From Amycolatopsis thermophila (GTDB taxonomy: Bacteria > Actinomycetota > Actinomycetes > Mycobacteriales > Pseudonocardiaceae): DNA of 64,000 nt. Shown here one piece after another: positions 44,232 to 51,536 of this stretch (its first letter is position 1; the number at the start of each line of letters is the position of its first letter). The notes beneath the pieces were generated by a model, which was given only the letters and a program-made list of their open reading frames with translations, did not search any database and was not told the DNA's origin. The position numbers and the translations under genes were made by a program. Location of the stretch: NCBI RefSeq assembly GCF_030814215.1, contig NZ_JAUSUT010000001.1:744001-808000 (forward strand). The letters run 5' to 3'.

Positions 44232-44749
44232 TCCAGCCGTCGCAGGGCGCCGCGGAACCACTGCGCCCGCTCGACGTAGCCGTCCACCACGCGCTGGATC
44301 TTCTCCGGCCCGAAGGACTTGTTCTCCCGCACCTTGGCCGGCACGCCGAGCGCGATGTGCCCCGACGGGACGTGCGACGAGTAGGACAGCACCGCCCCGG
44401 CGCCGACCATCGCGCCGTCCTCGATCACGCTCCCGTTCAGCACCACCGATCCGGACGCGATGAGGCACCCGGTGCCGATGCGGGCGCCCTCGACGTGCAC
44501 CGCGTGCCCGATCGCCGACGACGGGCCCAGGATCGTCGGGTCCTGGGCGGTGCAGTGGAGCACGCACCCGTCCTGCACGTTGGACCGCTCGCCGATCTCG
44601 ATGTAGCCGTTGTCGCCGCGCAGGACGGTCTGCGGCCACACCGACGCGTTCGGCCCGATCCGCACGTCGCCGATCACCGTGGCGTCCGGGTGCACGAACG
44701 CGGTCGGGTGGATCGACGGGGTCAGCTCACCGAGCGCGTAGATCGCCAC
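44228..44749 (-). CDS. Gamma-class carbonic anhydrase/hexapeptide-repeat protein
   Basis: A 173-residue left-handed beta-helix protein: repeated hexapeptides ([21 protein letters not shown]), metal-ligand-like His in VLHCT and IGHAVHVEG, and the C-terminal helix [16 protein letters not shown]. It resembles CaiE/PaaY-type gamma-carbonic anhydrases, hydrating CO2 or acting as an uncharacterised acyltransferase-fold protein. The GTG at 44747-44749 overlaps the upstream GNAT gene by 23 bases, suggesting coupled translation. Confidence 0.88.
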   Translation of the reverse strand: MAIYALGELTPSIHPTAFVHPDATVIGDVRIGPNASVWPQTVLRGDNGYIEIGERSNVQDGCVLHCTAQDPTILGPSSAIGHAVHVEGARIGTGCLIASGSVVLNGSVIEDGAMVGAGAVLSYSSHVPSGHIALGVPAKVRENKSFGPEKIQRVVDGYVERAQWFRGALRRLD

Positions 44750-45206
44750 GAACGTCCTCCAAGTCCTTGCCCAGGTACACCGACAGCGGATCGTCCCGGT
44801 AGACGCCGTACGCGGCGACATCCGCGTACCCCGCAGACCGGTACAACGCGAGCGCCTCCGGCTGCTTCAGCCCGGTCTCCAGCACCAGCCGCTTCCGCCC
44901 GGCCGCCAGCGCCGTCCGCTCCAGCTCCGCCAGCACCGCCCGCGCGAAACCCCGGCCGCGCGCGGCGTCCACGACGTACATCCGCTTCAGCTCGGCCTCG
45001 TCCGCACCCCGCACCCGCCAGCCACCGCAGGCGACCGGCTCGCCGTCGAGGTAGCCGACCACGAACAGCCCGAGCGGCGGCGCGAACTCGGACGGCTCGA
45101 CCGGCGTGATGTCCTCCTCGCCGTACCGCGCGACGTACTCCTGCTGCACGCCGTCGATCAGCTTGACCGCGTCCGGGTCGTCGTACGGCACCACGCGAAG
45201 GTCCAC
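44727..45206 (-). CDS. GNAT-family N-acetyltransferase
   Basis: A 159-residue acetyltransferase with ELKRMYVVDAARGRGFARAV as the acetyl-CoA loop and ALALYRSAGYADV in motif B. The substrate is unknown. GTG start; TAACGT (45215-45220) stands 8 bases upstream with no ribosome-binding site, so a leaderless mRNA is likely. It sits between thiL and the gamma-carbonic anhydrase gene on the same strand. Confidence 0.88.
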   Translation of the reverse strand: MDLRVVPYDDPDAVKLIDGVQQEYVARYGEEDITPVEPSEFAPPLGLFVVGYLDGEPVACGGWRVRGADEAELKRMYVVDAARGRGFARAVLAELERTALAAGRKRLVLETGLKQPEALALYRSAGYADVAAYGVYRDDPLSVYLGKDLEDVRGDLRAR

Positions 45207-45226
45207 GCCGACCTACGTTAGAGGGA

Positions 45227-46195
45227 TCACCGCCAGTGCTCCCAGCCGGTTTCGCCGTGGTACTGCTCACCGTCCACGGTCACGCCGGAATCGGCCACGG
45301 TCACGGCCCCGATCCGGCGCCACCCCGCCGGCAGGTCGGCGAACGACGGGAACGTCGCGACCAGCGCGTGGTCCTCCCCGCCGGTCAGCACCCAGGTCAG
45401 CGGGTCCGCGCCCAGCGCGGTGCCGACGTCGACGAGTTTCCGGTCGATCTCCAGCTGCTCGGTCCGCACGTCGATGCCCACGCCGGACGCCTCGGCGATG
45501 TGCCCGAGGTCGGCCAGCAGGCCGTCCGACACGTCGATCATCGCGGTCGCGCCGGCCCGCGCGGCCGCCGGCCCGGCCGGGTAGTCGGGTTCGGGCGCGC
45601 GCTGCGCGTTCACGACCGCGACCGGCGACCGGAACCCGCGGCCGAGCGTGGCCAGACCCGCCGCCGCCCAGCCCAGCCGTCCGGACACCGCGACGATGTC
45701 GCCGGGCCGCGCGCCGGACCGGGTGACCGGCGCCCGGCCTTGCAGGTCACCCAGCGCCGTGATGCTCACCACCAGCTGGTCGGCGCGCACCATGTCGCCG
45801 CCGACCACGCCGGCGCCGGCCCGCTGCGCCTCGGCCCACATGCCGTCGGTCAGCTCGGACACGACGCTGGCGGGGGTGTCCGGCGGGCAGGCGAGCCCGA
45901 CGAGCACGGCCGTGGGAACCGCGCCCATCGCGGCCACGTCGGCGAAGTTCTCCGCCACCGCCTTGCGCCCGACCTGGTCCGGAGTGGACCAGTCCAGCCG
46001 GAAGTGCACGCCCTGCACGAGGACGTCGGTGGTGGCGACGACCCGCCGGTCCGGCGCGGCGACGACGGCGGCGTCGTCGCCGGGGCCGAGGAGCGTGCCC
46101 GGCGGCTGGCTCCGGTTCGCGGTCACGGCGCGGATCAGGCCGAACTCACCCATTCCGGCGACCGTGCCCGCATCGGATGCCTGGTTGCTCGACAT
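45227..46195 (-). CDS. thiL: Thiamine-monophosphate kinase
   Basis: A 322-residue AIR synthase-fold kinase that phosphorylates thiamine monophosphate to the active diphosphate. It has GPGDDAAVVAAPDRRVVATTDVL in its N-terminal ATP/metal site, GGDMVRADQLVVSITALG, and DVSDGLLADLGHIAEAS. The ATG is preceded by AGGTG. It diverges from the small Lrp-type gene. Confidence 0.95.
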   Translation of the reverse strand: MSSNQASDAGTVAGMGEFGLIRAVTANRSQPPGTLLGPGDDAAVVAAPDRRVVATTDVLVQGVHFRLDWSTPDQVGRKAVAENFADVAAMGAVPTAVLVGLACPPDTPASVVSELTDGMWAEAQRAGAGVVGGDMVRADQLVVSITALGDLQGRAPVTRSGARPGDIVAVSGRLGWAAAGLATLGRGFRSPVAVVNAQRAPEPDYPAGPAAARAGATAMIDVSDGLLADLGHIAEASGVGIDVRTEQLEIDRKLVDVGTALGADPLTWVLTGGEDHALVATFPSFADLPAGWRRIGAVTVADSGVTVDGEQYHGETGWEHWR

Positions 46196-46304
46196 GCATC
46201 ACCTCGGTCGCTCGATAGTCGGATGACCTAGATTCGTCGTCCGTGCGGTAGGTTCTGACCACGTTCCTACCTTGAGTTCGACGCCGGAGACGAAGGGGCG
46301 CGCC

Positions 46305-46538
46305 GTGGTCCACGCATACATCCTCATCCAGACCGAAGTCGGCAAGGCCGCCGCGGTCGCCGCGGAGATCGCCGGCATCCCCGGGGTCACCAGCTCCGAG
46401 GATGTCACGGGGCCCTACGACGTGATCGTGCGCGCCGAGGCCGACAACGTCGACACCCTCGGGCAGCTCGTGGTCGCGAAGGTGCAGGGCGTCGAGGGCA
46501 TCACCCGCACGCTCACCTGCCCCGTGGTCCACCTGTAG
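46305..46538 (+). CDS. Stand-alone Lrp/AsnC effector-binding (RAM) domain protein
   Basis: A 77-residue protein equal to the ligand-binding half of Lrp/AsnC regulators, with no DNA-binding domain: VHAYILIQTEVGKAAAVA, SSEDVTGPYDVIVRAEA, and a GITRTLTCPVVHL end. Such SraA/Lrp-like stand-alone domains bind amino acids and may modulate full-length Lrp. The GTG at 46305 with GAAGGGG six bases upstream is preferred to a TTG 11 codons earlier. Confidence 0.9.
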   Translation: MVHAYILIQTEVGKAAAVAAEIAGIPGVTSSEDVTGPYDVIVRAEADNVDTLGQLVVAKVQGVEGITRTLTCPVVHL

Positions 46539-46541
46539 CCG

Positions 46542-47075
46542 ATGCCGGACACCGACACCGGGGCACCGCCCCGGGTCCTGCTCGTGGTCGCGGCCGTGCT
46601 GGTCGTCGCGCTGGCGGCCGTGGTGGCGGTCATCGGGCTGACCACGCGCGACTCCGGCAACGAGGAGGGCCCGCTCGCGCTGGTACCGGTGGACGCGCCG
46701 CAGGCCGGCTCGCCGGAGTGCGCGAAGCTGATCCCGGCGATGCCCGCGGAGCTGAACTCGAAGGGCACGCCGCTGCCCCGCCGCACGATCGCCGAACCCG
46801 CCCCGGAGGCGACCGTGGCGTGGGGCAGCCCGGACTCGATCGTGTTGCGCTGCGGGCTGGGCAAACCGCCGGAGCTGACGCCGACCAGCCAGTTGCGCGT
46901 GGTCAGCGGGGTGCAGTGGCTGCCGGTCGAAGGCCCGGGCGCCTCGACCTGGTACGTGGTCGACCGGGCCGTCTACATCGCGCTGACGGTGCCCGACACC
47001 TCCGGCACGGGCCCGCTGCAGCAGATCTCGGACACCATCGCGGCGACGCTCGACCCGGTACCGCTGCGGTTCTAG
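46542..47075 (+). CDS. DUF3515 membrane-anchored protein
   Basis: A 177-residue protein with one N-terminal helix (about 11-35, [21 protein letters not shown]) and an extracytoplasmic domain containing two Cys residues ([12 protein letters not shown] and [11 protein letters not shown]) and [16 protein letters not shown], the DUF3515 pattern. Conserved in actinobacteria next to ddl and thiL; function unknown. It starts 3 bases after the Lrp-type gene and overlaps the ddl stop by 4 bases. Confidence 0.9.
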   Translation: MPDTDTGAPPRVLLVVAAVLVVALAAVVAVIGLTTRDSGNEEGPLALVPVDAPQAGSPECAKLIPAMPAELNSKGTPLPRRTIAEPAPEATVAWGSPDSIVLRCGLGKPPELTPTSQLRVVSGVQWLPVEGPGASTWYVVDRAVYIALTVPDTSGTGPLQQISDTIAATLDPVPLRF

Positions 47076-48157
47076 CGCAGCCCGGTGCCCCGCGCGAGCG
47101 CGGTGTCGATCAGCGTCGTCAGCAACGTGCGGTAATCGACGCCCGTGACCTGCCACATCTTGGGGTAGGCCGACGTCGCCGTGAAGCCGGGCATCGTGTT
47201 GACCTCGTTGACCGTCAGCTCGCCGTTCGGGCCCACGAAGAAGTCCACGCGGGCCAGGCCCTGGCAGTCCAGCGCCTGGAACGCCTTCACCGCGTGCGCG
47301 CGCAGCCGCTCGGTCACCACGTCGTCCAGCTTGGCCGGTATGTCCAGCTCGGCGTCCTCGCCGATGTACTTCGTCTCGAAGTCGTACCAGGCGGACTCGT
47401 CGTCGGAGAGGACGCGCACCTCGGCCGGCAGCGAGGCCTCGACCCGGCCGTCCGGGAACTCCAGCACGCCGCACTCGACCTCGCGGCCGGGCACCGCGGC
47501 CTCGATGAGCACCTTCGGGTCGGTCTCGCGCGCCAGGGCGATGGCGGCGTCCAGGCCGGCCCAGTCGGTCACCTTGCTGATGCCGATCGACGACCCGGCG
47601 CGCGACGGTTTCACGAACACCGGCAGCCCGAGCCGCTCCCGGTCCGCGGCGTCCAGAGTGGACTGGCCACGGCGCAGCTCGACGTACCGGCCGACCGGAA
47701 GTCCTTCCGCGGCAAGAAGTTTCTTCGCATACCCCTTGTCCATCGCGACGGCGCTGGACAGCACGCCCGGGCCCACGTACGGGATCCCGGCCAGCTCGAG
47801 CAGGCCCTGCAGCGTCCCGTCCTCACCGAACGCACCGTGCAGCACGGGGAACACGACGTCGACCCCATCGAGCGCCTCGGCACCGGGCTCGGTGACGACC
47901 AGCTCGCGCCGCGTCGGGTCGCCGGCGAGCACGAGCGACTGCCCGCCCTCGACCGAGGGCAGCTGCCGGTCCCGGATCGCGAGCGCCGTCGGGTCGGCGG
48001 TGCCCAGCACCCAGCCGCCCTCGCGGGTGATCCCGATCGGCACGACCTCGAACCGCTCACGGTCCAGGTGCGCCAGCACGCTGCCGGCCGACAGGCACGA
48101 GATCGTGTGCTCGGTGCTCCGGCCGCCGAACACCACGGCCACCCGCGTCTTCCTCAT
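47072..48157 (-). CDS. ddl: D-alanine--D-alanine ligase
   Basis: A 361-residue ATP-grasp enzyme that makes the D-Ala-D-Ala end of peptidoglycan precursors. It has [52 protein letters not shown] and [11 protein letters not shown]. The omega-loop KY (FETKYIGED) keeps the Tyr typical of D-Ala-D-Ala rather than D-Ala-D-Lac ligases. TAGGGT with an 8-base gap precedes the ATG, suggesting a leaderless mRNA. Confidence 0.96.
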   Translation of the reverse strand: MRKTRVAVVFGGRSTEHTISCLSAGSVLAHLDRERFEVVPIGITREGGWVLGTADPTALAIRDRQLPSVEGGQSLVLAGDPTRRELVVTEPGAEALDGVDVVFPVLHGAFGEDGTLQGLLELAGIPYVGPGVLSSAVAMDKGYAKKLLAAEGLPVGRYVELRRGQSTLDAADRERLGLPVFVKPSRAGSSIGISKVTDWAGLDAAIALARETDPKVLIEAAVPGREVECGVLEFPDGRVEASLPAEVRVLSDDESAWYDFETKYIGEDAELDIPAKLDDVVTERLRAHAVKAFQALDCQGLARVDFFVGPNGELTVNEVNTMPGFTATSAYPKMWQVTGVDYRTLLTTLIDTALARGTGLR

Positions 48158-48193
48158 GGGCCGTCACCCTACCGGGCTCTTGCCCCGTTGAGA

Positions 48194-49564
48194 TCAGCGC
48201 AGTAAGCCCACCAGCGTGTCCAGCGCACCGGCCAGGGCCGCGCGCGAACAGCCGGCGTACCCGATCGCGGCGCCGAACGCCGTCGGCGTGCCGGCGAAGT
48301 GCCGGGCCAGGCCGTCGAGGCGGATCCCGCGCACCCGCCCGGCGGCGACGCGCTCCCGCTCGGCCTCCGCGGTGGGGAACGGCACGACCAGGTGCGCGCC
48401 CGCGTCGTCGCCGAGCACCGGGATGCCGGCCCCGCGCAGGGCGGAGACGAGCATCACCCGCCGGTCGGACAGCTCGCGGCGCAGTTTCCGCAGGTGACGG
48501 CCCAGGTCGCCGTGCCGCGCCAGCTCGATCAGGACGCGCTGGCCAGCCGGGGACGGCCGGGTTCCGGTGCGATCGCGGTAGGCCAGGACCGTGGAGGTGA
48601 CCGCCCCGGGCGCGACCATCCAGCCCGCGCCGAGGGTCGGGGTGAGGATCTTGCTGGTGGTGCCCAGGTGCACCACGACGTCGGGGGCGAGCGCGGCGAG
48701 CAGCGGCAGCGGGGCGACGTCGAACCGCAGCTCACCGTCGTAGTCGTCCTCGATGATGAGCATGTTCTCCGCCCGCGCCCGCTCGACGAGCCCGACCCGG
48801 CGGGCGGCGTTCAGCCGGGATCCCATCGGGTACTGGTGCGCGGGCGAGCAGTAGATCCCGCGCACGCCGGGCGGAATGGCCTCGGTGACCAGGCCCTCGC
48901 CGTCGACCGGCACGCCGACCACCGTCAGCCCCGCGCTCAGGAACGCCTCCACCGCGCGCTGGTAGCCCGGTTCCTCCACGGCGACGGTGTCCCCGGGCCG
49001 GAACACCGCCCCGGCCAGTTCGAGCACCGCGGCGGTGGTGCCGCCGGTGGCCAGGACCGAGTCGGTACCGACCGCCAGACCGCGGTGCCGCAGCAGGTGT
49101 TCGGCGATCGCGGACCGGTACTCCGGCAGGCCCGCGCGGTGGGCGCGGGTCAGCGGCGCGGTGTCGGCGGCCGCGCGCCACGCCCGGCGCCACGCGGCCC
49201 GGTCGATGCCCTCCGCCCACGGCGTGCCCGGGGTGAGGTCGAGCAGCTCGTCCGGTTCGGCGGCCTCCCCTGGGACGACCCGGTGGACGGGCCGGTCGCT
49301 GGGTGGTGAAGTGGTGACGTAGGTACCGGATCCGTGGCGCCCGGTGATCCAGCCTTCCGCGTGCAGCTGTTCGTACGCGGCCGAGGTCACGGTGCGGCTC
49401 ACGCCGAGCCGGGCGGCCAGCGCGCGGGTGGACGGCAGGCGGTCGCCGCCGCGCAGGTGCCCGGTCGCGGCCGCGTCGCGCAGGGCGTCGGCGAGCTGCA
49501 CGGCCAGCGGGGTCGCGGCCTCGCGGTCGAGGGTGACGGGCAGCGCGGTGGCGGACTGCGACAC
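48194..49564 (-). CDS. MocR/PdxR-type GntR regulator with aminotransferase domain
   Basis: A 456-residue regulator. The N-terminal winged helix (about 15-85) includes LAVQLADALRDAAATGHLRG then RLPSTRALAARLGVSRTVTS. A class I aminotransferase-like domain follows with VEEPGYQRAVEAF, EDDYDGELRFD and the PLP-Lys segment GTTSKILTPTLGAG. The GTG at 49562-49564 is chosen because the longer frame reaches into the control region. Its divergent neighbour is a PNPOx-like protein, and PdxR-like boxes lie between the two genes, so a role in vitamin B6 control is likely. Confidence 0.88.
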   Translation of the reverse strand: MSQSATALPVTLDREAATPLAVQLADALRDAAATGHLRGGDRLPSTRALAARLGVSRTVTSAAYEQLHAEGWITGRHGSGTYVTTSPPSDRPVHRVVPGEAAEPDELLDLTPGTPWAEGIDRAAWRRAWRAAADTAPLTRAHRAGLPEYRSAIAEHLLRHRGLAVGTDSVLATGGTTAAVLELAGAVFRPGDTVAVEEPGYQRAVEAFLSAGLTVVGVPVDGEGLVTEAIPPGVRGIYCSPAHQYPMGSRLNAARRVGLVERARAENMLIIEDDYDGELRFDVAPLPLLAALAPDVVVHLGTTSKILTPTLGAGWMVAPGAVTSTVLAYRDRTGTRPSPAGQRVLIELARHGDLGRHLRKLRRELSDRRVMLVSALRGAGIPVLGDDAGAHLVVPFPTAEAERERVAAGRVRGIRLDGLARHFAGTPTAFGAAIGYAGCSRAALAGALDTLVGLLR

Positions 49565-49566
49565 GG

Positions 49567-49616
49567 AAAGTGGCCTTTCGAACTGCTGGAAAAGTGGATC
49601 TATTGAAAGTCCACTA
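49567..49616. promoter_or_regulatory. Three PdxR-like boxes in the divergent intergenic region
   Basis: AAAGTGGATCTA (49591-49602) agrees fully with the PdxR motif known from Corynebacterium glutamicum (AAAGTGGW(-/T)CTA). AAAGTGGCCTT (49567-49577) and AAAGTCCACTA (49606-49616) are close variants. AGTGGA and TCCACT also form an inverted pair. The cluster fills the gap between the two divergent genes and could serve both promoters. Confidence 0.6.
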
Positions 49617-49635
49617 TACGCCGCACCCTGGACGC

Positions 49636-50289
49636 ATGAGCACACTCTCGCCGACCCCGCGCAGCACCCTGACCCGCAAGCGGGACCGGGCGGCCACCGA
49701 TCGCGAGCGCCTGTACGAGGTGCTCGACGAGGCGCTGATCTGCCACCTCGGGCTGGTGCTGAACGGATCGCCCGTGGTGCTGCCCACCGGGTACGGCCGC
49801 GACGGCGACACCTTGTACTTCCACGGTTCGAGCGGCGCGGGCAACATCCGCGCGGCGGCGGAGGGCATCGACGTCTGCGTCACGGTGACCCTGCTCGACG
49901 GGCTCGTCTACGCGCGCTCGCTCAACAACCACTCGATGAACTACCGCAGCGCCGTCGTGCACGGGAAGGCGCGGCTGGTGACGGGCGACGAGAAGATGCA
50001 CGGGTTGTACGTGGTGACCGAGCACCTGACACCGGGCTCGTGGGATCACGCCCGCGCGGTCACCGCGAAGGAACGCGCGGCGGTCTCGGTGCTCGCACTG
50101 GACCTGGCCGAGGCGTCGGTGAAGATCCGGGCGGGCGAGCCCGTCGACGAGCCCGAGGACATGGACAGCCACCACATCTGGGCCGGGGTCGTGCCGGTCC
50201 AGACCACCCTGGGCACCCCGGTCCCGGCCACCTACGTGCCCGCGGGCGCACCGGTCCCGGAGCACGTGCGCGACCGGAAACTGTCGTAG
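49636..50289 (+). CDS. Pyridoxamine 5'-phosphate oxidase-family flavin-binding protein
   Basis: A 217-residue split-barrel protein with RLYEVLDEALICHLGLVLNG, VVLPTGYGRDGDTLYFHGS, and NNHSMNYRSAVVHGKARLV, the pattern of the FMN-binding PNPOx-like group (Pfam PF12900). It probably binds a flavin and may oxidise a B6 vitamer or act as a reductase. The regulatory context (PdxR-like regulator and boxes) supports a B6 link. ATG at 49636. Confidence 0.82.
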   Translation: MSTLSPTPRSTLTRKRDRAATDRERLYEVLDEALICHLGLVLNGSPVVLPTGYGRDGDTLYFHGSSGAGNIRAAAEGIDVCVTVTLLDGLVYARSLNNHSMNYRSAVVHGKARLVTGDEKMHGLYVVTEHLTPGSWDHARAVTAKERAAVSVLALDLAEASVKIRAGEPVDEPEDMDSHHIWAGVVPVQTTLGTPVPATYVPAGAPVPEHVRDRKLS

Positions 50290-50310
50290 CGCGCCGGTAG
50301 CGTCGGGCGC

Positions 50311-51450
50311 GTGCTGACCACGCTCGCCGTCGAGAACTACCGCTCGCTGCGGGATCTCGTGCTGCCGTTGTCGCGGCTGACCGTCGTCACCGGCGTCAAC
50401 GGCTCCGGGAAGTCCAACCTGTACCGGGCACTGCGCCTGCTGGCCGACGCCGGCCGCAACGGCGCGGTCGCCGCACTGGCCCGGGAAGGCGGGCTGCCCT
50501 CGACGTTGTGGGCCGGGCCGGAGGCGGTGGGCAAACACGGGACCGTGCGGGGAACGGTGCGGACGAAGCCGGTCGGGTTGCGGCTCGGATTCGGCGGCGA
50601 CGAGTTCGGGTACGCGCTCGACTTCGGACTGCCGGTGCCCGGTGAGTCGATGTTCGACCTCGACCCGGAGTACAAGCGGGAATGCCTGTGGCGCGGTCCG
50701 GTCCTGCGGCCGGCGACGTTGCTCGCCGACCGCGCGGGCCCGGCCGTCCGGGTCCGCGACGACTCCGGTGCGTGGACGGCGAGTTCGCGCATCGGGCTGA
50801 CCGACAGCGTGCTGAGCGAGCTGGCCGACCCCCGCGCCTGCCCGGAGCTGATGATCGTGCGGGAACGGTTGCGGTCGTGGCGGTTCTACGACCAGTTCCG
50901 CACCGACCCCGGCGCGCCCGCGCGGCAGGACCGCGTCGGCACCCGCACCCCGGTGCTCGACCACGACGGCGGTGACCTGGCGGCGGCGTTGCGGACGATC
51001 CAGGAGTCCGGCGACGACGAGGCGCTGGCGACCGCGGTCGCCGACGCGTTCCCGCGGTCCCGGGTCGAGGTGGACGGCGTCGACGGCCTGCTGCGCCTGC
51101 GGTTCCACCAGCACGGGCTGCTGCGCCCGCTCGGCGCGGCCGAGCTGTCGGACGGGACGCTGCGCTACCTGCTGTGGGTGGCCGCGCTGCTGAGCCCGCG
51201 TCCACCGGAGCTGCTGGTGCTGAACGAACCCGAAACCAGCCTGCACCCCGACCTGCTGCCCGCACTGGCCGCGCTGATCGTGAAGGCGGCGCAGCGCGCG
51301 CAGATCGTCGTCGTCTCGCACGCGCAGCCCCTGGTCCAGGCGCTCGCCGAGCACGCCGCGACGCTGGAACTGGAGAAGAGTGCCGGCGCCACGACACTGG
51401 CCGGGCAGGGCAGGCTCGATCGGCCCGCGTGGCACTGGCCCAAACGCTGA
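50311..51450 (+). CDS. AAA ATPase of the RecF/SMC-like (AAA_21) type
   Basis: A 379-residue ATPase. The N-terminus is LTTLAVENYRSLRDLVLPL, with Walker A TGVNGSGKSN (about 27-36), a signature-like LSDGTLRYLLWVAALL and Walker B LLVLNEPETSLHPDLL, then VVSHAQPLVQAL. There is no TOPRIM or nuclease domain, so it is not an OLD nuclease. Its role is unknown; many such proteins act in DNA repair or phage defence, but there is no partner gene here. GTG start; TAGCGT with a 7-base gap suggests a leaderless mRNA. Confidence 0.8.
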   Translation: MLTTLAVENYRSLRDLVLPLSRLTVVTGVNGSGKSNLYRALRLLADAGRNGAVAALAREGGLPSTLWAGPEAVGKHGTVRGTVRTKPVGLRLGFGGDEFGYALDFGLPVPGESMFDLDPEYKRECLWRGPVLRPATLLADRAGPAVRVRDDSGAWTASSRIGLTDSVLSELADPRACPELMIVRERLRSWRFYDQFRTDPGAPARQDRVGTRTPVLDHDGGDLAAALRTIQESGDDEALATAVADAFPRSRVEVDGVDGLLRLRFHQHGLLRPLGAAELSDGTLRYLLWVAALLSPRPPELLVLNEPETSLHPDLLPALAALIVKAAQRAQIVVVSHAQPLVQALAEHAATLELEKSAGATTLAGQGRLDRPAWHWPKR

Positions 51451-51490
51451 CGCCCGCGGGCTTGCTGCGCGGGAGACCCAACGCGAGCTG

Positions 51491-51535
51491 CCCGCGGCTC
51501 CGCGCTCCGCTGGGTGCGGAGCGCGGAGCCCGCGG
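51491..51535. terminator. Very stable hairpin between convergent genes
   Basis: Arms 51491-51510 and 51516-51535 pair over about 19 bp with one bulge (CCGCGG-CTCCGCGCTCCGC) around a 5-base loop. It lies 40 bases after the ATPase stop and next to the stop of the secretion-type gene, so it should end transcription from both sides. Confidence 0.8.
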
Positions 51536-51536
51536 G

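Noticed and set aside
47072-48157. D-Ala-D-Lac ligase (vancomycin-resistance type)
   Set aside because: The omega-loop keeps the KY motif of D-Ala-D-Ala ligases, no vanH/vanX-type genes are adjacent, and the position is that of the housekeeping ddl.
50311-51450. OLD-family nuclease of a defence system
   Set aside because: There is no C-terminal TOPRIM domain and no helicase or GajB-like partner; only the ATPase part is present.
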